Source: Theristus sp. LFF4_11 (taxonomy: Eukaryota; Nematoda; Chromadorea; Monhysterida; Xyalidae). From it: a DNA stretch of 64,000 bases. Both the position numbers and the translations under genes were made by a program. This document shows positions 55,340 through 64,000 of this stretch, in pieces; positions within the stretch are counted from its first letter, which is position 1; each line of letters begins with the position of its first letter. The stretch lies in the NCBI GenBank assembly GCA_030248135.1, contig JASANC010003532.1:1-64000 (forward strand), written 5' to 3'. A model generated the notes under the pieces. The model was given only the letters and a program-made list of their open reading frames with translations. It searched no databases and was not told the DNA's origin.

Positions 55340-56225
55340 TAAAACGCACGCGCACGGGCATCGGCATGCTCATGCTCATGATCCACTAGCGCGCCTGCAC
55401 ACGCTCCGGCCTCAACAAAAACTTGTTCAAAACGCAATTGTTCTGACATCTTCCTTTCTGAAAAGGCTTGGCTCAGGTTAGGATCAAGTTAGGCTGAGGA
55501 TTAGGCTTTAGGATTAGGATTTGGCTCTAAACAGCTTAGCACACGCCAGTCAGAGCATTTTAGAATTGGAACCTTTTTTGGCCCACCCTGTATACAAATC
55601 CCACGGTACTGGTGGTTTGGGACCAAAATTTGGGGGAATGTCAGCTTCATTGGGGGGGTACCCCCCTCTTACCCCCCCCCCTCCCCCCCCATCTTGACCC
55701 CTGCTGTTAACAATAACAACCGTACATTCACCAATTTTAAACGGACCTAATTCTAATCCTAATCTTACCTAAAGCCTAATCCTAAGCCTGACGTGATCCT
55801 AACCCAATCCTAACGGTTGCCCTTCTTTTCTAAAAACCGACAAGCTCGTTGTCGGACATTGCTAAAACGGACCTGATTCAAATCTTAATCCTAAAGCCTA
55901 ATCCTAAGCCTAACTTGATCCTAACCTAATCCTAACCCTAGCCAAGCCTTTTAAGGAAGTAAGATGTCAGAACAATTGCATTTTGAACAAGTTCCTGTTG
56001 GGGCCGGAGCGTGTGCACGCGCGCTAGTGGATCATGAGCATGAGCATGCCGATGCCCGTGCGCGTGCGTTTTAAAAAAGAAGCGCCAGGAATCCTAACCT
56101 AAGCCAAGCCTTTTCAAGAAGAAAGATGTCAGAACAATTGCGTTTTGGTTATAGTGGCCGAGTTTTTATTGAGGCCGGAGCGTGTGCAGGCGCGCTAGTG
56201 GAGCATGAGCATGCCGATCAGTAGC
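55340..56225. repeat. Inverted/direct repeat cluster (GGCCGGAGCGTGTGCA, CCTAATCCTAA)
   Basis: The segment at about 55,340-55,415 (GCATGCTCATGATCCACTAG, CACACGCTCCGGCC) recurs inverted at about 55,990-56,070 and again at about 56,170-56,225. Between them are degenerate TTAGGATTAGG tracts (about 55,490-55,530) and their reverse (CCTAATCCTAA, 55,745-55,815 and 55,885-55,940). This gives a foldback of about 700 bp. Confidence 0.75.
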
Positions 56226-58642
56226 GAAAGTGCGGGGGGGGGGGGGGGGGTCCACCCCCCCCCCTCAGCCGAAAATCCTGCCCGTGCACGGGCAGATAGA
56301 TACCCGTGTACCCCCCCCCCCCCTTTACCTCGACACGGGTACTAGACTCCCCCCCACCCCCCTCCGCGAGAAAACACGGGATCGCACCCCCCCCTCACGG
56401 TGGTCAATCTCATCTCAATTTTTTCCAAAAATACCGTAATTTTTGCATTTTTCTTGACGTTTGTGTCTGTCCCAGTAGCGAAAGTGCGGGGGGGGGTGGG
56501 GGGTTCACCCCCCCCCCTCAGCCGAAAATCCTGCCCGTGCCCGGGCAGATACCCGTGTACCCCCCCCTCCCCCCCTTTACCTTGACACGGGTACTAGACT
56601 CCCCCCCACCCCCCTCCGCGAGAAAACACGGGATCGCACCCCCCCCCTCACGGTGGTCAATCTCATCTCAATTTTTTCCAAAAATACCGAATATTTTGCA
56701 TTTTTCTTGACGTTTGTGTCTGTCCCTGCATAGATTTTGTTGTTTCTGACCAAACAAGCAGCTTGTTTGCACAAAATATTCTGTATTTTACAAGAATTTC
56801 TGTGTTTTTATAAGGCAAAAATTTGGTATTACCCGTGCGATCCCGTGCACCCCCCATCACGAAATTTTTATGCCAGTAGTCCCCCCCCCCTCTGGACATT
56901 TTGCTGCCCGTGCACCCCCCCCCTCACCGAGAAGGCACCTGACCCCCCACCCACTAAACTTAGCCAAACACCCCCCCCCCTCACCCGAGGTCCCGCTTTC
57001 GCTACTGGTCTGTCCCTGCATAGATTTTGTTGTTTCTGACCAAACAAGCAGCTTGTTTGCACAAAATATTCTGTATTTTACAAGAATTTCTGTGTTTTTC
57101 TAAGGCAAAAATTTGGCATTAATCAATCAATCAATCAATTTATTTGTATGCCTCACGGCCAGTTCACATCAACACATTCACAAAACTTCCATTATGCAAA
57201 ACAAACACAATTGATGTCACAAAAAAAAACCTAAAGAAACACAAGATTATTGATGAACTTGGTGAATGCATAAATGAAAGCAAGCAAAAAGTCGATGCAA
57301 ACGAATGGGCAGATGACTGCCCGGGTATTCACACAAAGAAACAAAATCCACAAAATAAAACCAACCGTCGACAGTCAGAAACAATTGAATGTTAAAAAAA
57401 AAACGCGCAAACACAATTGAAGCTTGAGAGAAGAAATAAATAAAATAGCGCGATCACGAACCGACAACATCAGACAGCGCACAACGGCCACGATTGACAT
57501 TCAGGCACGATTAAATTAAGCAAGAGAAAGCAAAATAAACACGGCACAGTTGCTTTTCTTTTCTTCATCGCAGTTTTTCTCTCTTGTTTTTTTTCTCTTT
57601 TTTTTCTTTTTTTTCTTTTTTTTTGGTTTTTTGTTGTTATTTTTTTGTTCATGGGCTTTTGTTTTTCCTGTGCCATCCCAAATACAGCTAACAGCAAGTG
57701 ATGAGCAACAGCAAGCAAGTAACAGTGCTAGTTAACAAAAAGAATACCCTGAACACAAAAGCCACAAGAGCACACAGAAAAAACGCGAGATAAAAAGAGC
57801 TGTGACATGAACACACACTTGCACCAGATACAAGAAAAAAGAAAACAACACGAAACGTCGCACAAAAGAGCACATGTGATTCAAAACAAAACCCGTGCGA
57901 TCCCGTGCACCCCCCCCCACCACTACCGTGGGCGGGGGGGGGGGTGGGGGGGGTACACCTTCCCCCCAGAGCACCCGACACCGTCGGGGGGGGGGCGGTG
58001 GGGGGCACCGTGCCACCCCCCTAAAACCGGGCACCCCCCCATCGTACCCCCCCCCTCGAAATTTTGGCCGACACCCCCCCCACCCCCCCATGAAATTTTG
58101 TCTGGCGGACACCCCCCCCCCAAAAATTTTCTGCACACCCTAAACTTTTTTTTTGAAAATCATGAGATTTTGTCTATAAAGGCCATAAGATAAGCTGAAT
58201 ATATGATAACTTGACCATCTTCATTGTAATTTCAACGATTTTGCAGCAAAATTTAGCGTTTTTCCTTCAAAATTTAAGCGAAAAATTATCATGGGGGGGT
58301 TGTGGTTGGCGTGTACTCCCCCAACAAAAAATTTTGAAAAACAGCACACCCCCCTTGTACCCCCCTGGGGGGGGGGGTCCCACGTTAACATTGGTTGGAC
58401 CCCCCCCCCTCACTTTTTGGTCGGCACCCCCCCCCCACGGTACCATACCCCCCCCTCGAAATTTTTTTTGGGCCCACGGTACTGCCCCCCCCCTCACGAA
58501 ATTTTTCTGCCAGTGCAGAGTGCACCCCCCCTCAGGAAAATTTGCTGCCCGTGCACCCAACCCTCACCGAGAAGGCACCTGACCCCCCCCTCTAAAATTA
58601 GGCAAACACCCCCCCTCACCCGAGGTCCCGCTTTCGCTACTG
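56219..58642. mobile_element. hAT-like non-autonomous element, TIR CAGTAGCGAAAG, 8-bp TSD ATGCCGAT
   Basis: It begins CAGTAGCGAAAGTGCGGG and ends CCCGCTTTCGCTACTG, and is flanked by exact ATGCCGAT duplications at 56,211-56,218 and 58,643-58,650. The sequence across the joined flanks (GAGCATGCCGAT then GCC.CGTGCGCGT) is present uninterrupted at about 56,043-56,070, which acts as a paralogous empty site. The interior is G/C-run-rich, with low-complexity T/C sequence near 57,550-57,660 and no transposase that I recognise. It contains a nested family member at 56,473-57,007. Confidence 0.92.
56473..57007. mobile_element. Nested copy of the CAGTAGCGAAAG element, 535 bp, 8-bp TSD GTCTGTCC
   Basis: It is bounded by CAGTAGCGAAAG and CTTTCGCTACTG, with exact GTCTGTCC on each side (56,465-56,472 and 57,008-57,015). 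Its left 250 bp and the stretch CTGCATAGATTTTGTTG to TTCTGTGTTTTT duplicate the host sequence, so it is a shorter member of the same family inserted into a longer one. Confidence 0.92.
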
Positions 58643-59265
58643 ATGCCGATGCCACGTGCGCGTCAGGGGTCGAGATGGGGGGGGGTGATGAAAACAAAAC
58701 ACGCCGCACGGCCAAAATGCGCCGCAAGGGAAGCACGCCGCATGCCAAAATGCGCCGCAACAAAATCCAAACGGCAAATAGGAAATACGCCGCAAGAAAT
58801 AAACACGCCGCAGTTTTTAGAAATTTGTTTTTGGCGGTTAAGTAAGCTGTCAGCAATCCCAATCCAATCCCATTTTCATAGAAATAGATTGAAAAAACTT
58901 CTTTTTGTCTCATTTTAGGTCGCCAACCCCAGAATATATTTTACAGATACGCGGGAATTCAAAATTGGTTTACGGTAGCTGACGAAAGACGCCGATGCTT
59001 GAAGGACATTGAACAAACAGAGCGAAAGTTTCTGAAATATTCAAGTTTACCTCTATTTCTGTGAAGCGAACCAATCAATCGCAATCACCTTTTTCATTTT
59101 TCGTTCCGCTTTGCCGCAAATTGCAATCTCGGACTGGAACACAAAGCCGTTCTACTTCTCGCTTTGCCCAGCCCAACTCCTTTTAATTTGACGGCGAAAA
59201 TTATTGTCAATGCGACGACAATGCCAACCGTAGTCAAGATTTTTTGATTTTATTGCAGACAAAAA
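58643..59265. other. Intergenic; CGCCGCA/AAAATGCG repeats at 58,700-58,820
   Basis: Degenerate repeats of CGCCGCAxGCCAAAATGCGC sit at about 58,700-58,820. Their inverse (TGCGGCGTATTTTGG) lies at about 60,835-60,960. The remainder shows nothing recognisable. Confidence 0.6.
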
Positions 59266-59270
59266 AGTTG

Positions 59271-60315
59271 TCGCCGACCTGTCACGCGACTCTGCCGGCG
59301 CTGTGCTCAACCGATTTCGACGATCTACGGCTCAATCAACTCAGAAAACAACCGGCAACACGTCAATGTGTCGTTTGTGGTTTGTTTCGGCGGTTTTTTT
59401 AAAAATCGAGAAAATCCCAAACCACCATAAATTGGTGTGTGTTTTTTCATGAATTTTTTATTGCACACAGACCAATGTTGAACAGAACAAAAACCAACTA
59501 CAAACGACACATCATCGTGTTCCGGATGCTCTGCTCAGTTGATTGAGCCGTCGATCGTCAAAATCGGTCGAGGAAATCGTGATCTAGGCGACGTTATGTG
59601 TTGGCAAATAATGCCTTTCACGACATGTGTGTTGTGCGCCGACCTGTCACGCGACTTTGCCGGCGCTGTGCTCGACCGATTTCGACGATCGACGGCTCAA
59701 TCAACTCAGCAAACAACCGGCAACACGTCAATGTGTCGTTTGTGGTTTGTTTCGGCGGTTTTTTAAAAATCGAGAAAATCCCAAACCACCATAAATTGGT
59801 GTTGTGTGTTTTTTTCATGAATTTTTTATTGCACACAGACCAATGTTGAACAAAACAAAAACCAACCACAAACAACACATCATCGTGTTCCGGATGCTCT
59901 GCTGAGTTGATTGAGCCGTCGATCGACAAAATCGGTCGAGGAAATCGTGATCTAGGCGACGTTATGTGTTGGCAAATGATGCATTTCACGACATGTGTGT
60001 TGTGCGCCGACCTGTCAGGCGACTCTGCCGGCGCTGTGCTCGACCGATTTCGACGATCGACGGCTCATTCAACTCAGCAAACAACCGGCAACACGTCAAT
60101 GTGTCGTTTGTAGTTTGTTTCGGCGGTTTTTTAAAAATCGACAAAAATCCCAAACCACCAGAAATTGGTGTGTGTTTTTTCATGAATTTTTTATTGCACA
60201 CAGACCAATGTTGAACAGAACAAAAACCAACTACAAACAACACATCATCGTGTTCCGGATGCTCTGCTGAGTTGATTGAGCCATCGATCGTCAAAATCGG
60301 TCGAGGAAATCGTGA
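59271..60315 (+). repeat. Satellite array 2, the same monomer of about 368 bp (about 2.8 copies)
   Basis: GATCTAGGCGACGTTATGTG occurs at about 59,581 and about 59,949 (period 368). The same GACCTGTCACGCGACTCTGC, TCAATCAACTCAGCA and mirrored TGCTCTGCTGAGTTGATTGA segments occur as in array 1, in the same orientation. It is about 43 kb from array 1. Within-array copies are more alike (for example CAAACAACCGGCAACACGTC) than between arrays, which suggests local homogenisation. Confidence 0.93.
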
Positions 60316-61430
60316 AAAGTGAAGCAACGTCTTTGCAACGAGTGCGCGCGCGTGTGACATATTTTTTACGACTGTTTTTTTCATATAAAAACTGAACTTT
60401 ATTTGCTGAGTTACACATGTGCTTGTAGCCCAGAAGCTGGCCTTTCGATCGACACCAACCACAGCTCGAGGGGCTCTATATTGCGAAATAAAATCTGGGT
60501 AACACTGCTGCTGCATTGAAAATCTGCTGCAACGATGACCGCCGAAAGTCTGTCACCCAACTTCTCGAGCTGTGTGCACAATACAATACCACAAGCTGCG
60601 GTTGGGTGTGTTCCAAAACTCACAAAATATAATTTCCCATTTCTATTGCAGTGGTAATAAAGAACAACATTCGTATCAACTTCTGATCCCCGCACACACT
60701 TAGCACGTTGTCAAATAACAGTTAAACCCTGGAAAATGTATTTTTTTTGTTGTGATTATGTCTAGTTTCATTAAATCTGAGTCAACTTTCGTTTAATTAT
60801 GCTGTTTCCGTGTGATTTTGAGCAGTTTTAATGATTGCGGCGAATTTTGTTTGCGGCATATTTTGAATTTGCCATATGCATATTTTCTGCGGCGTATTTT
60901 GGCATGCGGCGCGCTTCCCTTGCGGCGTATTTTGGTTGTGCGGCGAATTTTTGCGCAATCGCGGGGGGGGGGGGGGGGGGGTACCCCCCCAAACCAAGTC
61001 GACACCCCCCCCCCCCACCCGGGCAAACCCCCCCCAAATTTTGGTCAAAATACCCCCCTCTCGAATTTGGGGGGGCCAGACCCCCCCCTCCCAGATTTCG
61101 ACCTTCCAAACCCCCCCCCTACCAAATCCTGACCGTCTGACCACCCCCCCTTTGATTTTGACTTTCGATGGAGACATTTTCTCTTGTATATCTCTATATT
61201 TCTCTCATTTGTAGGTATCTATATTATATGCATGTTTGTATCTCAATATATATTGTATGTTTTTTTGTATACGTACCACTTTGTTATACATTTACCACTT
61301 TGTACGTCAAATTTTTTCAATACTGTTCTTCAATATTGGGCAAGTTTTAACCCGTGGGGGGGTTTGGTTGGGGGAGCTTTGGGTGTCCCGACCCGAACGA
61401 AAATCAAAGCAAAATGTATGACTAGAGACT
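60316..61430. other. Intergenic: unassigned minus-strand frame, then C/G runs
   Basis: The minus strand 60,411-60,695 has an open frame of 94 codons (QLEKLGDRLSAVIVAADFQ). I cannot place it in a family or find splice partners. From 60,960 to 61,150 the sequence is G/C runs as in the transposon ends, then AT-rich. Confidence 0.4.
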
Positions 61431-62032
61431 AGGGTTGTTAAAAAAAAAACAAAAATCGTCATTTTTGTTTTAAAAAAATTTTTTTTTTTTTTTTTAAATT
61501 TCAAAAATCAAAGTTGTGCTAAATCAATCAGGGAGTCTGAAGAACCACATATGATATACAAGCGCCTCCCCCGAATGAATTGCGCGTATTTTGTTTTGGT
61601 GACCTCAATTACCCCTTTTCCAAACCGTCACCGTGCCACCCCCCGGCACCCCATCGAACCCCCCCCCGGTGGGGAAGGGCTAAGGGGGGAAATTTTCCGT
61701 ACGTACACCCTAAAATTTTTTTCGAAAATAATGATTTTTTGTCTATAAAGTCCATAATATAAGCTGAATATGTGATAACTTGACCATCTTCATTGTAATT
61801 TCAACGATTTGTTAAAAGTAAATTTAAGCGAAAAATGGGGTGTCATGGGGGGGGGGGTGGGGGTGGACGAAAAAGTAGATAATGTGAATCCCCCCCCGGG
61901 CCGGGGGGGGGGGGGGGCAGGTTGGACCCCCCTCACTTTTTGGTCGGCATTACCCCGCCTACCCCCCTTCGAAAATTGTTTTGGGCCCACGGTACTGGGG
62001 TGGGGAGACCCCCCCCCGCACTTTCGCTACTG
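61431..62032. mobile_element. Fragments: MITE TAGGGTTGTTAAA left end (61,432-61,637) joined to a CAGTAGCGAAAG right end (62,032)
   Basis: The first part matches the first 200 bp of the 19,777 copy, including the AATCAGGGAGTCTGAAGAAC block and TTTTGGTGACCTCAATTACC. It then breaks into G/C-run sequence that ends CTTTCGCTACTG at 62,032, the right terminus of the hAT-like family. No matching left end with the flank ATGTGAAC was found, so it is truncated. Confidence 0.7.
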
Positions 62033-62161
62033 ATGTGAACTGCTCGCGAGGCAGAAAAATGAATTTTGAATTATTTTGATGATATGATGAAGATGAATGA
62101 ATGAATGAATGAATGAATTTTGCAGAAGGGAGGGCGAAGGAAAAGAACTTAATTTGTAAAG

Positions 62162-64000
62162 ATGTTTTGGGCCACCGAACTTTGCGAATCTTCCACACTC
62201 ACTTTGGGCGATTTGTTAGCGAAAGAAGGTGGCTGTTCGCTTGAAGAAGTTTTGGACGATGATTTTGTGCTGCAAGAACTGAAGAACGAAAATGAGTCGC
62301 TCATCAGATTGTGAGTTTATGTTTATAGTCAGTTTCAATTTTCTGTTTTTCTTCATTTCTGAGCTTCAGAAAATGACTGGTTCCCATTTTCAAATTGCTT
62401 TTTTTGCTCCATTATTGCTTGGTTTTCAGTTTGCGGACTCCGGAAAATATTCACAAACTGATTGCTCATGCACTGAACGAACCAGCGGGCGAGGCGACCA
62501 GCAAAACACGATACAAGTGAGTGGTGGACAATGTTTGGACTCAAATTGAGCAGAAGCAGACACACACTGCGGATGGCGTCAAAACCGTGCATGATGGTTT
62601 TTTTAGTTGTTTCAGAGCAGTCACAACGCAAAGTTGGTTTTGTGCATGATGTACCAAAGATTTGGTTGACTTTTGGTTGAATTTTGTTGATAAAAAAATA
62701 ATAACTGTCGAAATGCCGAGGCTGCGCACATTTCAATTGCTCTTTGTCTGCGTTTTCTATTCACCTGTTCCCTGCAACAGGTACGCACACATGGCGACCG
62801 AAGTGCTTTCAATCGGTCCACTGACGTCAGCCGTCGCCGGTGACCCCGACTGCCTGCGCACACTGACTGACTTCGTGCACACGAGCAAACAGCTGAACTC
62901 GCTGCAAGCCAGTTTCTACATGAAAGTCGTCTCCGCTCTGTTGCCACGCGACTCCGCTCAAGTACGATCGCGTTTCGGTTTGCTTTTTGTATTCGGTTCC
63001 TGTTTCGGCCTTTTTCCGTGATCAAATTTTTTTTGAAATGTCCACTTTTTCACAGGTTCTACAGCACATGTGCAGCACGTCGGTCTATCTGTCCGATCTG
63101 ATGCAGCACATCAATACGTCGTCGATATTTGATTTGTTCTATCGATTCATCTCAGTGCCGGAGAGTCAACAAGACACAGAGGAAATAAAACAGGTGGGCT
63201 TCAAAAGATTTGCTTTTCAAAAATTTGAAATTATAAAGTGAGCCGAGTTCGGCATCTGATGTTTACTTTCCTAAATGCATTGATTCGTCACATTCACACG
63301 ATCGGAGTGATTTTTGTTTGTGTGTTTTCATTGAGTATCGAGCAGTGCGCACACTTGTGATTCATGATTTGTTTTCTTGGCAGTGGCTTTGCACGAATCA
63401 TTTCGCGCTGCGGCTCGCCAGTCTGCTGCGTGCGGGCGTTCAACCGCAGACGCACCGTTTGATTGCCGAGCACTGGTGCGAGCTGGTGCGTTTCCTGCGC
63501 GACATGCTCGTCGACGAACACTCGCTCACCGCTGATCCGCTGCTGAACGATCTGCAAAAGTGAGAAACAACCGGTTTTCAGGGGACATTTGTCTTGTGTG
63601 ATCCACTGTTTCGCTGATGTTTCAGCCAGACATAACATCCGTCTGAGCTGGTCATCGATTGTGCTGTGCAGGGGGTACCAGGCGAAACCGCTAGAAACAG
63701 TGCTTGCACGTTGTTATTGAAATTGTATGTTGCTTGCTTCACAGGGTCCGGAACGGAATTCGTGTGTTGACTTTTGTGCAAAGCCCGTGCGGATTTTTGT
63801 TGACCCCAAATCAAAATATTCTGTGTACGTTTCAGTCCAGCAGCGTTGCGCAGAGTGCTCGATCAGATTGCGACGACAAACGAGAGCAACGATGGTGCCG
63901 CTGCGCCTTGCTCGGTGGTCGCGAGCTGTTGCATGATCTTTGAACAGTTGCTGCACATCAGGCACATTCCGCATTGGTACGACACACGGCTTTCGGTTGC
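62162..64000 (+). CDS. Serine/threonine-protein phosphatase 6 regulatory subunit (SAPS domain), 5' part
   Basis: PP6 regulatory subunit that binds the catalytic phosphatase through its SAPS domain. The exons are 62162-62310, 62430-62516, 62781-62961, 63056-63193, 63384-63559 and 63836 to the window edge. All junctions keep frame. The start MFWATELCESSTLTLGDLLA matches the N terminus of the family, as do LEEVLDDDFVLQELKNEN, LIRFL and TRYKYAHMATEVLS. Later segments include NSLQASFYMKVVSALLPRD, DLMQHINTSSIFDL and FEQLLHIRHIPHW. Only the N-terminal roughly 295 residues are present. The gene continues beyond 64,000. Confidence 0.92.

Noticed and set aside
55300..56100. Ancient telomere fusion point at 55.5-55.9 kb
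   Set aside because: The TTAGGATTAGG tracts are too short and degenerate, and they sit inside a local foldback repeat.
56230..58600. Pro-rich frames (PPPPFTSTRVLDSPPPP type) as a secreted proline-rich protein
   Set aside because: They lie entirely inside the hAT-like elements and change frame at each homopolymer run.
60411..60695. Minus-strand 94-codon frame as a confirmed gene
   Set aside because: No family, start context or splice partner was found. It is left as unassigned in the intergenic entry.

Overview
This is a window of animal nuclear DNA. The genes have many short GT-AG introns (often with weak donors), there are tRNA-derived SINEs and many small non-autonomous DNA transposons, and no bacterial-style operons. 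The gene content (three gustatory-receptor-like 7TM genes, a DEG/ENaC channel and an ionotropic-receptor-like glutamate channel) points to an ecdysozoan such as an arthropod or a tardigrade. I cannot name the species from the sequence.

Layout. 0.2-12.1 kb, minus strand: a complete XRN1 (cytoplasmic 5'-3' exoribonuclease) in more than 30 exons. 12.1-20.4 kb: a repeat block made of nested MITE-like elements, some with exact 8-bp target duplications, plus a 368-bp satellite and a large inverted repeat. 20.4-26.6 kb: a C-type-lectin-like fragment (+), a possible small cysteine-rich secreted protein (-), and two Tc1/mariner-type elements. 27.0-29.4 kb (+): a LAPTM-like small four-TM protein in five exons that join exactly in frame. 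31.4-36.1 kb (+): an F-box protein whose introns carry a SINE, two MITEs and a 37-bp minisatellite. 38.1-53.4 kb: a sensory-receptor cluster, GR-like 1 (+), DEG/ENaC (+), IR/iGluR-like (+), GR-like 2 (-) and GR-like 3 (-, 5'-truncated). 53.5-62.1 kb: a second repeat block with a hAT-like element that carries a copy of its own family inside it, and a second array of the 368-bp satellite. 62.2-64.0 kb (+): the 5' part of a PP6 regulatory subunit (SAPS domain), cut by the window edge.

Functionally, the housekeeping genes (XRN1, F-box, PP6R, LAPTM-like) are unrelated to each other. The middle 15 kb is a coherent group of three unrelated sensory receptor/channel families. The GR-like copies show different stages of intron loss and decay. 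GR-like 2 looks intact, GR-like 3 lacks its 5' third, and GR-like 1 has two exon junctions that I could not join in frame with good canonical sites.

The best-supported structural observations come from the repeats. A 480-bp MITE grew to 2,252 bp by two nested insertions, and the empty version sits 42 kb away. A hAT-like element has 8-bp target duplications, a neighbouring empty-site paralogue and a self-family insertion. Exon boundaries were read by eye, and those marked approximate could be off by some tens of bases.
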